DNA from: Vitis vinifera
Taxonomy: Eukaryota; Streptophyta; Magnoliopsida; Vitales; Vitaceae
Length of the DNA: 64,000 nt
Direction of reading: 5' to 3'
Assembly (NCBI RefSeq): GCF_030704535.1
Contig: NC_081810.1
Location: 6,520,501-6,584,500, forward strand
Part shown: positions 44,010 through 64,000 of the stretch, in pieces
Position numbering within the stretch: position 1 is the stretch's first letter
Layout: every line of letters starts with the position of its first letter
The notes under the pieces: model-generated
Database searches by the model: none
What the model was told of the DNA's origin: nothing
The model's input: only the letters and a program-made list of their open reading frames with translations
Program-made: the position numbers and the translations under genes

Positions 44010-44492
44010 ATTCACATAATGAAGCATCTCATATAATTAAACACAGGCTGTAATTTTATTTTATAAGGCCTGTTATAGTATTAATTGAAAGCTACCCCCA
44101 GACCATAGTAACTTTGAACCCACTTCTTACAGAAGAGGCAATGTCCTCTGTGCTTGGAAGATAGTATTTTCATCAATATAAGCTTGTATTCATGAGTGAA
44201 TGGTACTCTGCAGTCTCAGTAATTCGTGAAGCCTTAGAGCCAAAGGCACTAGGCCAGTTTCTGGTGGTAAATTTCCTAGATTTTGAAGCTATATTTAGAA
44301 CATTATTGGAAAGTGGGACAAACAAGCCAAGAATAAATAGCTGAATTAACAAAAAAGACATTGAATCATATTAAGCCATCATGTTTTCAAATTTTAACTT
44401 TTAGCAGTGAACCAAAGCTGGGAAAAGCATAAAAGATAATAAACCTATTTTGGAAATTGTTCTGGAATTGTTTCTTAAAACAAAAAATAAAA

Positions 44493-44848
44493 TAGGGTCT
44501 GCTTGGGAATATTTTTAAAAATAGTTCTAAAAAAAAACTTTTTTGAGAATACTTTTTAAAAGTAATTTTTTTTTTAATGTTTTAACAAGAGTCTGTTTAT
44601 GTTTTCTATATTTTTAAAATATTTTTTATTTTAAAATATTTTTTAAAAAATAATGTTATCGAGAATATTTCATTTTCAATCATTTTTTGTATATTTTTAT
44701 AATTATTTTTTAAATAATCATAAAAAATAATTAAAATATATTCTCCAAAAACATTTTATTTTCAAAACAAATTATAGGAAAACAGTTTTTTGTCAAAAAA
44801 AATTATCTACGTTTTTAATTCTAAAAACCAATTCCCATATAGGCTCTA
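44493..44848. mobile_element. AT-rich MITE with TAGGGTCTG/TAGAGCCTA ends
   Basis: The left end TAGGGTCTGCTTGGGAAT pairs imperfectly with the right end ATTCCCATATAGGCTCTA. The interior is A/T runs with internal foldback. It lies about 0.5 kb after the DUF3527 stop codon. No coding capacity and no certain target duplication. Confidence 0.5.
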
Positions 44849-45173
44849 GGTTTATAACTTAAAAAATATAATTGATGAATTTTTTATAGAAACAATTTTT
44901 TGAGAATTTATTTTGAAAATAGCTTGATTCTTAGAATAAATTTTAAGTGTTTGAATTGGTTTTTAGACTGTTTTGAGTAATAATTAAAAATACGGGGAAT
45001 ATTTGAAAACTTTTGCATTATATTCAAATAAATTTTTATTTAATTAAGAGTTGTTTTAAATTTTTTTGAAAATTGCTTTTGATAAACAAGAGATAGTATA
45101 TATTTCTTTGTATCTAAGCACTATATTGTCGTATTTAGATTTTTTTTTTTTTTAAAAAAAAAATTATGTTAGG

Positions 45174-45593
45174 GAGTGTTTGGAAAAACTTAATATTTAT
45201 TACTTAATTATTTAAGTTGATTTTAAGTTAAATTATACTTAAATTGTTAACTTAAAATTTCTTACTTTAATTATTAAGATTGATAAAATTAACTTAACAC
45301 GTATTTTAAATTATCGAATTTGATATATTTATCTTCATAAATTATAATTAGGGCAAATGAAATTGAAAAACAATGAAGGTAGTGGACTAGTAAAAGAGAT
45401 CTTGGGAATAATTAAGGTAAATAATGGTAAAAAGATAAAATTAAGATGTAAAATTAAGAATAAATTAATTGATTTTATTTATCACTTAAAATTAGTTTTG
45501 ACTTTAAGTCATATCATTAAATTATTTTATTAAATATATTTAATTTAAGTTATTAAGTCACTTTAAATTATAAAATTGATTTATCAAACACTT
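45174..45593. mobile_element. AT-rich MITE with AGTGTTTG ends
   Basis: The left end GAGTGTTTGGAAAAACTTAA and the right end TTGATTTATCAAACACTT form an inverted repeat. The inner words TTAAGTCATATCATTAAATT and ATTGATTTATCAAACACTT are shared with about 6830-6962, so at least two members of this family are in the window. Confidence 0.55.
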
Positions 45594-46480
45594 GTCTTTC
45601 TTTTTTAACCCAATTCTCATGTCTCTGTATATTTTTTAGCAATCTAAACATAATGATATATATAAGATACGGAAGCAAAACCATATTTGATAACTGAAAA
45701 TTAGAACAATTTTTTAAAATTGTTTTTTTTATGTTTTACAGAAAAAAAATCTATTTAAAAATATGAAATATTTTTTTTTTATCTATTTTTAAAAATAATT
45801 TTTATATTTAATACTTTATTTTTAATAATTCTATTTATATAATTATTTTTAAAATAACTCTAAAAAAAAGTAAAAATAAATAAAAATAATTAAAAGATGT
45901 TAAGCCCAAAATTTTCCGTTGTTCTTCTACCATCGGATTATGCCATGTGGCTTTTTGCATAAAGATTTTGGGCTAAGAACCTGACATTTGAGGCCCATTT
46001 CAAGAAAGACCAAAATCTAAAACAGCCCAAGGTGGGGACTGAACTAGTCAGATCAATCAATCAACGGTCCACATCTCACCGCACATCACACTCCATTTTT
46101 CTTTGAATTTTCGTCCCACTTTCCATCTTCGTCTATACTCTCAGAGTCTAAACCCAGCTGTGACCTTTTCTTCAACAAACTTGAACCAAACGCAGCGTTT
46201 CAGACCAATCAACTACTGAATTAACTGTAAATCTCTGTTTCCAAACTCAAAAACTCGAATTCGAATTCGATCAAAATTCTGTATGATAACAACACTAATC
46301 ATGTTTTGCTTTTCAAATTGTTGATCCGTTAATTTCACTCCCGCATGGAGAGAAGACTCGAATAAACCAACCTCTGTACACGATTCGGAGGCCCCAAAAC
46401 GCAGTGTTTCATGTGGAGACTTGTGCTCTGCACAGAGTTTCTCCACTAATTGACGCCCACCTTCCAATTCTCTTCCTCTA

Positions 46481-49400
46481 ATGGCGTTTTATATTACTCG
46501 TCGGGCTTCAAAGGTCTCTCTCTGATCATATTTATATATGTTTTCTGTGTCCTTGTGATTGTATTATTGATGATTTTGATTGTTTGATTACTTTTCTGTG
46601 AAGGTATGGAGAAGAATTTGCGGAGAGGTGGCGCTAGAAATTCCCCTGCTGGCCCAGAAGTGGAAGCTTCTTCTGGCAGGACTCTTTTTTCAGGTCATCC
46701 CATTGAGCTCTGAGTATATGTTAGTTTTCGAAAGATTGATGTTTTCAGATTGTTTTTGAATGGTTTTTAATCAAATTGTTCTTTTATTGCTTGCAAAAGT
46801 AAAAATTTTGGAATGTCAGTGTTTGATGAAACTCTGGTTTCTCTTCAATGCCCCCAAGATGATGGGTTTGTAAGTTCGGATTGCTGTGTAAAGTACTATT
46901 CATTCATTCAATTTTGATTGTTCATCCAGGAATGGCCTAATTTGTTATTTGACTGAGGGTTGAACTGGGATTTTGTTCTTTCAAGTTTCATCATGGTGTT
47001 TGCAGTGCATTCCCATATTGCTGGCACATTCCTTAATCACTTTTTTTTTTTAGTATTTTGGTGGTTTGATTAAAGAAACAAAAGGGAAGATGATGGCAAC
47101 GAAGATACATTTTGATACTAATTGATACAATATAAATTATTTCCATAAGCCTGGGAATGAAGCTTTTGATTCACTGGGGTGAAGTTGTATGGGTTGTATA
47201 ACATACCTGGGCATCCTGATTCTGCTATTGCAGCAAGTTGAACCATATGTAGACTGCTAGGCTGCTTGTATCTAGGGAGAGGCTCAATGTTTTTCGGGTA
47301 TAGTTGCTCTCATCTAAACACATCCTTGTTATCTATAGTGACTTCAATGTTGTTGGACTAACTCATGGTTCTGCTTGAAGAAGAACTGCAAGATCCTTTA
47401 CAAGTGCTTCTATCATAACCCTTTACAGTTTTGCTGCTCTTGTGAATATAATAGAGTGGCTTCCATCTAATGGCTTTGGGAAGAAATTCCTCTTTTCCCC
47501 TCTCTCCATTATGACTGATAGGTTGAAAATTGCTGTGGAACCCAGTGCATCTATCTTGATTAGTAACACTTTTTTTTTATTACATTGGACTATTCATTAC
47601 AGAATATTTTTTTCTCTTTCATTGATTTGCTGATGTGGTTCTTGTGGGTTCTACACATATGCAGCGGCTTCTCTATTTGCAATATTTGTTATGTTTCTTC
47701 TCCTTTTAATCCTTTTTCTTTTCCTGTTTTCCTTCTTTGTTACTTTTTTAGATCTGGAATCATATGGATGTTGATAGTATGTAGGTTTGTTCTATTTACA
47801 GTACATTCATGGATTGGCTGCTCGAGGGGTACATTATTTACATAGACCTGGACCAGTGCTTCAGGATGCTGGGTTCTTTCTTCTTCCAGTGGGTACCACT
47901 GTCGGGTTTTGCATTGTACCCTGTAATCTACAGTGTAAAATTACACTGGTATCCATTCTCCTAAAATTGTGTCATTTCAGGAACTTGGTCAAGACAAGGC
48001 TTACGTCAGTGAGACTGTATTCACCTTCATCTTTTTTTCCTTTCTCCTGGTAAGGTTTTATAGTCCGTTTCTTATTAATATTCAGTTTAATTTTGTATTG
48101 TCAACTAATATTTTGGTAAGATTGTTTCTTTCAGTTTTTTGGTATAGAAATATGCATTAACACATGGATTCCACCTAGGATTGGTACCATTGCAGACAAT
48201 GATGTAATAGTCATGTTTCAATGTTTAAAAGTGACAACTCATTTATCACATTGATGTATGCAAAGCTTCTTCTATTTATTAGCTTCGGATGCTGGCATCA
48301 AAATAGGCCATGTAATGTTCCAGTCTTCGGTAAACATTTATTGAGGTTAGGAATAACTGAATCATGCTTTCATCATGGCCTATCTTATCTAATTATTGTT
48401 TCTTTACCCTTATTATTGGTGACAATGTCATTGAATTTATCATTACTAGGCTGAGATGCGAATCCAAAGTTTCCCACTGTTGTTTATTCTAATACATTGT
48501 TATCTCCTGTTACAGTGGACATTTCACCCTTTTGTTTTCCAGAGCAAGAAAATCTACACAGTTTTGCTATGGTGCCGGGTTCTGGCTTTTTTAGTTGTAA
48601 GTACAGATGATAGTATAGCATCTTTATTGTTCTTTAGGGTGCTTATAAATGTACTATTTCCATCCTCTGAATTTTTTTTCCCTTAGATATGCCAGATCTC
48701 CATCTCCCTTGCAAAGAAAAATTATGAAGGCTGCTTGGCATGCATAAATAAGTTTTTTTTAATGCTTCTAGTAGGGGAAAAAATTATTGAATATTTCATT
48801 GAAAAATTGGGATGTGGATTCTCTATTTCTCTTGTGCTTATAGTTCAAACTAGCTGTTCCATCAGCTACCAACGAGTTATGCTGTCATCAGTTTTTTTTC
48901 TTCTATATTTTAAGGAGAGCACCAAATTTTTGGCACACAATTTTATGAATGGATCTTTTGAAGCTTCCAGACTTCTTTTGAGATTTTATAAATGTTTGTG
49001 CATGCCATAAAGTTTCCTTGCAGTCCCCAAAATACCCTATCAACTTATCCAATACTTTGAATTTAGTTTCAAAACCTGAAGTAAATACTAAACATGTAAA
49101 GGCCTTCAAGTTACTTCTTACTCTCCATATCCATTAAATTACCAGTGTGCAAGCCTTATGTGCAAGAAGCAATGAAGCAGGACTTTTAAGAAATATTCCT
49201 GTCACAACACAAGAGAATCACCTTGTATAATTTCTCCAATGCACTGCTTCAAGACAACCTTCATTAAAACTGATTTTTAAAGAATATTGTGCATCTAAAA
49301 TATGAAGTTTATCTTGTGAGATACTAAAGTGGATTCCATATGATACATTTGTTCAATGTTTATGAATACGACTAAAAGTTGGTTCTCTTTTCTCGATATT

Positions 49401-51549
49401 CACTTCAGTCCAGCAGGCAAGCGCTTATGTCTGGAACCATTAAACAGGCCAATGCACAATTGCTAATTGCTGCAAAAGAGATTTACCCACTTCTCTTTTT
49501 CTGAGACGTAGAGAGTCACCTGCATGTGTACATCCTTTGTTGAACTATATTTGGTGACCTTCTATTAGTTGTATTTTGGGAATTTTCATAAGCAAAGTCG
49601 TTCAATTGATTATGCAAGAAGGTGGGAACACAGTAAAGGGACCCACTCTCCCACAACGAGAATATTTTTCTGCTAAAGTTAACCTCTTAGATGATACCTG
49701 TCTGTGTGTTGCATATTTGACAAAACTAAGCTGTCCATAAATCTATATCAATCAACTGTCTAAAAATACCTGTCAGGAAATGTTTCCAGCACAGTGGACA
49801 AAGATTAAATGATTCATCTGTAAAGCTCCCACCCTGCTGAAGGAAAATGTTCTTTTTCAAGATTTCTATTAGGATCCTTTCACTCACATCTAGAGCAGGA
49901 AAATGGATTCTATCAGTCATAACATTATTGACTTGCTTAACATTTCTTTCACTTCTGCATCAGTCAATGTATATATGTACATAGTGCTGAAAGAATAGTT
50001 GAAGTAAAAGTTTGGTTGTGTTGTCATGCTCTATCAATATGAAAATTCCTTCTAAGTACACTGTATTTTTCTTAGGCTTCTCAAATTCTCCGGATCATCA
50101 CATTCTATTCAACTCAGCTTCCTGGCTCAAACTATCATTGTCGGGAGGTAAAAATGATAGAACAGCTAATGCTGCTTTTATCATGGAAAATTTTAATTCA
50201 TTATGTTTAACTCATTGTGATCAAAGCAATTGTTTACAATCAGGTACAACTGTCTCTTTCAGGGCTCAAAACTTGCCAGGCTGCCTCTCCCTGACAATGC
50301 ACTTGAAGTTCTCTTAATTAACTGTAAATTTTGATTTTGTGATTTTTTTAGTATTTCTATTTAATTACACAATTTACACCATGATGCTCATTTGATTGTA
50401 TCAATGTACAGTTCCCCGAGGTGTTATATATGGCTGTGGTGACTTGATATTTTCATCTCACATGATCTTTACCTTAGTATTTGTTCTCACATATCAAAAA
50501 TATGGTACCAAGAGGTAATTCATTTTTTATTTTTTTCTTGTACTAGGTGCATTTACATCTCTTTATAACAATTTTTATGTTATGTTATTTTCCTAATTGC
50601 AAATGCTAATGTATACTGAAACAAAACAGCTTTTATCATCAGGCATATAGAAAACTCAGTGGCTAGTGGTTAAGTGGATGTGTAGTATTCTATTGATTCT
50701 GTTGGCACTTTTGTGGCTTATTCTCACAGGTGTATTAAGCAATTTTCTTGGTTAATTGCTGTGATTCAGAGCCTCTTGATTATAGCTTCTCGCAAGCATT
50801 ACACAGTTGATGTTGTTGTTGCATGGTAAAAGGAGGATACTGTTCTGCTCTTTAAATAATAGTTTGAGGAACACTGTTCTGCTCTTTGTTATCATTGTTT
50901 TGTTTGATTCTATGCAGGTACACTGTAAGTTTGGTGGTATTCTTTGTTGACAATAAATTGCCTGGTCAGCACTATAATTTTATTTTCCTCATTTTAGCAT
51001 TATTTACTCAAGGTTTCTCTCTTAGAGTCTATTTGAAATCAACTTTTTTAATGATTTTTATATGTTGAAACAAGGTTCTATCATTCATCGTGGCAGCATC
51101 TCTTTATCTTACCTCTAAAATGCAAAAATAGTTTTCTTTTTGGATAAGATTCTTCACCTTGTATGAATGTGCCTTGTCGGAGTTAAGAGTTGTATTTATG
51201 TGGAGTTGAAATGATTTGTTTAGAGCTAAACACAATTCCAAAAAAAAAAAAACAAAATTTTCAAGCAACAGAGGATGAGAATGCAGTTGCTTCACAAAGG
51301 ACAGGATCATTCTCGTGTTTTTTCCCTTTTCATTCTTGAGAAACGAGATGCCCATGTTATACATTCATGTAAACTGTAGCATTGACTCTTTGTATTGCCA
51401 ATTTTTTTGCAGAACTACCCGACCGATCCCCTGGAACTATATCTCTGCCACTGCTACCATTGAGTGCCAAAGATGAGGATGGCAAGAACAAAGAAGAGCA
51501 CAAGAAGTTCCCTAATGGGAATTCCATATACACTGTAGATTTAGTATAG
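46481..51549 (+). CDS. IPCS: inositolphosphorylceramide synthase (sphingomyelin-synthase-like)
   Basis: Golgi membrane enzyme that moves phosphoinositol from phosphatidylinositol to ceramide, releasing diacylglycerol; plant homologues include ERH1, which restrains ceramide-driven cell death. Eleven exons: 46481-46513, 46604-46693, 47802-47888, 47981-48049, 48516-48596, 50076-50147, 50263-50323, 50412-50514, 50730-50825, 50918-50964 and 51413-51549. All junctions are GT-AG, and the product is 291 residues. Multiple membrane helices are visible. [18 protein letters not shown] and [14 protein letters not shown] are plant IPCS signatures. The catalytic triad is complete: His181 in FSSHMIFTL, and His222 and Asp226 in [12 protein letters not shown]. 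The cytosolic tail is charged ([13 protein letters not shown]). Introns 2 and 5 exceed 1 kb and show no gene. Confidence 0.95.
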
Positions 51550-54500
51550 AAAACCAAAGTTACTTCAAATCACCTATTACTCCTGTGTAAAGCTATATCC
51601 TTAGGGATTCAAACTTCACAAATGTTGCCTCCAGTGATGGATGACCCCATTGATACAGGGGTGAATTTTACCGAAACAGCAGCAGCAGCTGAAGATGGCC
51701 ATGCTGCTGTTACTTGGTTTGGGATATGTACCACAATTCTTACCTAGACTGATGCTACCACAACCTTTTCTCAAGACCAAGAAACCCCATCTGTATAATT
51801 CTTAAAAAATGAAATGAACCATCCTGGTTTCTCAAATGCAGCTTCTTGCTTTCCCATCCCTTTGTTTTCAGTTGTTAATTTCATAGAATCTCACCGTCAT
51901 GTTGTTAGTAAATTACTTGAACTTTGTTGCAAAAAATTGATAAGCTGAGTAAGCTGTTCTGTTCAAGTGATGATTATGAGTGAGCTGTTCTCGTCTAATG
52001 ATGATCATGAATTATTGTGTGGCAGCAAAAGTGTGCTGGGGACCATGCCACTTTGATGGGGTCACAGTCACAGACTCAAAAGAGAAGCAGTTTTCTGAGG
52101 TACGATGTATCATCTACAATAATATCATATAAATTATTTACATATGCTAGTTGGGATTTATTATTCATGCTTATCTGATAGTCTCTATACATTCACCTGA
52201 ATTTTCATGAACTAAATGTATGAGAAACTTATGGAGTAGAAAAAGAGAGATTAGGCCAACAAGTACAAGGGTTGTTGTCATAGGAGAAGCCCTCTTTTAA
52301 AAAATCTCTGTAATATCAGTGATACGAGGTGGGCATGTGAGGCTTGTCAAAGACAATGGGGCTGGCATGAGGCAATGGTGACAATTAAATAATGCTTCTT
52401 GTCTTGTGCCCTACAACAAGGGCCACCACTCCCATCTTTTATTATGCTTTTCTCTATGCAAATCCTCTTTATAGGATGTGAAAGAACATCGGAGACAAAA
52501 CTCAGTTCCATCACATGACTCCTCTCAGTTTTACTCCTCATCAAAGGGTTAAGGGACTGTTCTCTTTCCTTTTTGCTCTTATCTCATGTTGCATGTCCTC
52601 TCCCCCTGCCCTACTAATATCATACATATATCACATATGTGGAAAGGAAAAAAGAAGTGATCATTATACCAGTGGGATGCACTTCATTTAAAATCTGGCT
52701 CAGCTGCATATCTTGCTATAAAAAACAAATACATGTACCCCATCTTCTTTTGTGACTGAAACATCGGTTTTCCTGCCTGCAATAAATGAAAAAGCATTAC
52801 ACCCACTGATTCAGTATCATATGAACTTTATTTTGACCATGACTGCTTCTAATTCTTACTAAAATGGAGTTTTATATACATTTTTAGCTATTGGGATGAA
52901 CTGATTAAGGAGAGATGTTGCAATCATGCAAAGTTGCTTCTGTTTTGACAGAAACCTGTAGGTTTCCCATTCACATTTCTCTCTAGCTTCCCCTTTTGAG
53001 CCATTTTTTTTAGTCTTTGATTTAATCTTCTCGCCTCTTTTGGTCTACTGGTAGATCAAACCGTAGTGATTTATTTACCCTCGGAAATTTCCTTATTGGT
53101 ACATGGTATAGAGGAGGGAGACAGGAAATCAGCAAATATCTGAAATCCTGTGGTGACATTCCATAATGGGTGGTATTGGTTGGCCATGTGGGCTTCCCCA
53201 GGGGATGGAGACCAGTTGTGTTTGTGGGGGGTCTCTTGCATGCGTTAGATGATGGCAATGCGAGGCCCATCTTCACTCATTTTCCTTCTTTCTTTTCAAG
53301 CTACATGTTGAGCTGGAAAAGTTTATCTACAACAGCCTCGGCTCACACTCACTGCCTTTTCCATCATTTCAGCCACATCTTCTTCCTTACTATTATTTTC
53401 TTATTTTATTTTAAGGTCCCGCTCGAGTCCCCAATGGATACATACTATCGATACATAACCAATGAGATGGAATATTTCGATCTCATTGCTTTGTACCGAA
53501 TCCGGTTCTATTGTTTTATCCGATATTTTAGTGGGGATATTTAAAATTCAGTAGGGATATTTAATATTTAAATAATAAAAAATTTCAAGTATTAAAAAAT
53601 TTTAAAATATTTTTTAGAATTACAATGAAACGACTCTAAGAGCTAATTTTATAATGATTCTAAGAAATATTTACAATTTTTTTAACATTTAAATTTTTTT
53701 ATCATTCGAGTGTTAAAAAATTTAAAAATATTTTTTAAAATTAGTACAAAATACATAGTTAGACCCGATGAATTGAGATTTTGAGCAGCATAGATATTTG
53801 AGTTGTAAGACAAAAAAATATGTGATGTCTGCAAACATCTGAAACAGAAAATAGCATAAACCATTGAAAAATTCAGGCCAGAGCTTTTGTGAAAAAGTAG
53901 AAACTTTTCGGTTTATATCCTAACCAACCCTAAAGTATAAAACCTTTTCTCCCTATGTGCCACAAAATCATTAAGATACACTCATTCTTAAAATTAATTA
54001 CTTGAATATTATATTATTTTAAAAATAAAATAATAAATAAATTAATGATAATGATAATAAAGTCCCAAGTGGAAGCCTATTTTCAGGAGGATATGATGAC
54101 AATGACTGCACATTATTTAATTCAATACTTTACCAAAACTATGGTCCAAGGTGGTCTCATTCACGCCGTTGATTCATTTGACTTTGACCCACATGAATGC
54201 AACGTGATTCGGCGATTAATCGTTTCTCTCAATCCCCGATCAGTTCAAAGACGTGGCGAAAATAATCATGAACACTATGAACGACCTACTGTCCCACGCG
54301 CTATCAGGCGCGTGCTAAACCTTCCTCCAATAATGGAGCAATTTCATTTTTTTTTTTCTTTTTCCTTTAAGAAAGAAGTAGTTATTTCATATCTTTTAAG
54401 CAATTGAAAAAATAAAAGTGATTTAAAAAACTAAATAAATTCTTAAAATGAAAACAAAAAATTTGGTGACAGACTTTTAGGCCTGCTTATAACTGTTTTC

Positions 54501-55130
54501 GAAAAAAAAAATTTAAAATCTGAAATATTTTTAATATTTTTTAAAATAAAATTTATATTTTATGTTTTTATTTTTAATCATTTTAGTTTATATAATTATT
54601 TTTTAAAATGGTAGCTAGAGAACATTACTAATAAAGGCGTAGCACCCAAAGCTATTGTAAATTTAAGAGCCAGTTTGGACAATTCCGAGAAGGGCTTATG
54701 CAGGGTTGTAGTGAGGTGTACGCGGTGGAATGGAGCGTGGGAGTGCAGTGGAGTGCCTATCTGGAACAGAAAAGAAACTAGAAAAACAGAATAAAACAGG
54801 GGAGGGAAAAGCAGAAACGAGGGAATGATGAGGTGGAGAGAGAGAAAAAGAGAGATTCAGAAAAGTGGAGGAAAGCTGAAAACGGAAATGTAGAGAGAGA
54901 AACAGGAAGAGGGACAGAAAGAGAGAGAAACCTTGGATCCAAAAAGTTTTCTCTCTCTTTTTCTCGTTAAACAAACAAAGCCATTCTTCCTTTGATTTTT
55001 CCTTCTCTTTTTCCCTCATTTTCTCATTGTTTTCACTGTCTTCAAACAAGGCCTATACTTCTAGTCCAGAGAGAGATTTGATCCGTTGTGTTTCTCTCTC
55101 TCTCTGTCTCTAGAATTTTCGATTCCGACA
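51550..55130. other. intergenic, BSK promoter at the right end
   Basis: The IPCS 3' UTR probably reaches about 51850. No exon is supported elsewhere. 53570-53760 is an AATATTTTTTAGAA-type AT-rich repeat like that at 37200-37960. At 54295-54314 two CGCG cores face each other (CACGCG...GGCGCGTG). From 54830 to 54960 the plus strand is strongly purine-rich (GAGAGAGA runs), close to the start of the BSK gene. Confidence 0.5.
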
Positions 55131-63469
<8,339 letters not shown>

Positions 63470-64000
63470 AAGTGTATAGGTTTTTTTTCCCTAATTTTTT
63501 TTTTTTTTTTTTTTGGGCTCCTTACTTTTTCTTTTAAACACTCCTTGTATCTATGTCCTTATGTTTCTATTTGGCATTAAAAGTTTGTGCAGCACCAGAG
63601 GCGTGATTGTAACATGTATTTGTTGGTTTTGGGTTCATGTTTTGACCCTCATCCTTTGATCTAGGAGCTCCCACTGCACTTTGCCTTGTGTTTGTCACTT
63701 TGCCTTGTTTCTCGTCTCCTGCTGATATCCACACACCGTGTGATGATGAAGAGATTTTGGGCTCAATATTGAATAACAGAGTGTCCTTTAAGAGATGGAT
63801 TTTACCAGCCTTTGTACAATGGTTTTATTGCTTCCAAATGATTAAATCAGGATTCAGTATACGTAATTATATAATCATGCATTTACGGTTTTCTGCCAGG
63901 GATCATGATCGAAGGTTGAAGATAAAAGTTGCCCAAAGCCACCCATGTGCTTCAACTACGGGGTCAGGGTGTTGGATCCATGGGGTTCCACACCACATCC
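63470..64000. other. 3' UTR of the BSK gene and flank
   Basis: T-rich stretch after the stop codon, then probable 3' UTR to about 63850. No further gene is visible before the window ends. Confidence 0.5.

Noticed and set aside
52347-53544. Open frames between the IPCS and BSK genes
   Set aside because: Short, overlapping on both strands and without domain signatures; probably non-coding intergenic DNA.
54045-54407. 120-codon open frame upstream of the BSK gene
   Set aside because: It starts in an AT repeat and ends in a T run, with no domain and no neighbouring exon. Its higher GC part looks like promoter sequence.

Overview
This window is nuclear DNA from a flowering plant. It is AT-rich, its genes carry GT-AG introns, and it holds plant-only families: tau glutathione transferase, UGT76-type glycosyltransferase, class I small heat-shock protein, COPT copper transporters, inositolphosphorylceramide synthase and a brassinosteroid-signalling kinase. 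A woody core eudicot is likely and grapevine (Vitis) is my best guess, but the species is an inference from gene content and protein similarity recalled from memory.

Layout. 0.8-1.6 kb: a broken tau GST. 2.0-2.8 kb (minus): a four-exon universal stress protein. 4.0-5.7 kb (plus): a five-exon plant protein of unknown function. 5.7-10 kb: AT-rich intergenic DNA with decayed MITEs. 10.2-23.5 kb (minus): a tandem copper-transporter cluster of one pseudogene and four intact-looking intronless COPT genes. Between them lie a hAT-type element with a tRNA-like core, a palindromic Mutator-type MITE, a duplicated and partly triplicated flanking block, a roughly 343-bp tandem array and a long TA microsatellite. 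23.8-25.7 kb: a 1.9-kb foldback element built from many small palindromes. 26.1-26.5 kb: a class I sHSP gene whose promoter holds a duplicated heat-shock-element block. 26.9-29.5 kb: an orphan UGT 5' fragment, then a complete two-exon UGT. 30.6-33.5 kb: a solo LTR inserted into one unit of a local tandem duplication. 34.2-34.5 kb: another tandem duplication. 38.8-44.0 kb: a DUF3527 gene with an upstream leader region. 46.5-51.5 kb: an 11-exon IPC synthase. 55.1-63.5 kb: a 10-exon BSK5-like gene with a repeat array in its sixth intron.

The genes are not an operon. The functional theme that stands out is copper uptake, with tandem COPT copies diverging in coding ends and in upstream GTAC motifs (the core bound by the SPL7 copper regulator). 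The other genes (GST, USP, sHSP, UGT, IPCS, BSK) are individually linked to stress, specialised metabolism or membrane signalling, with no sign that they work as a unit. Most of the unusual material is in the repeats: nested palindromes, a tRNA-like sequence inside a DNA transposon, recent local duplications in promoters and a clean solo LTR. I found no evidence for a wholly new multi-gene system. The best leads are regulatory divergence among the COPT duplicates and the hairpin-forming elements between them.
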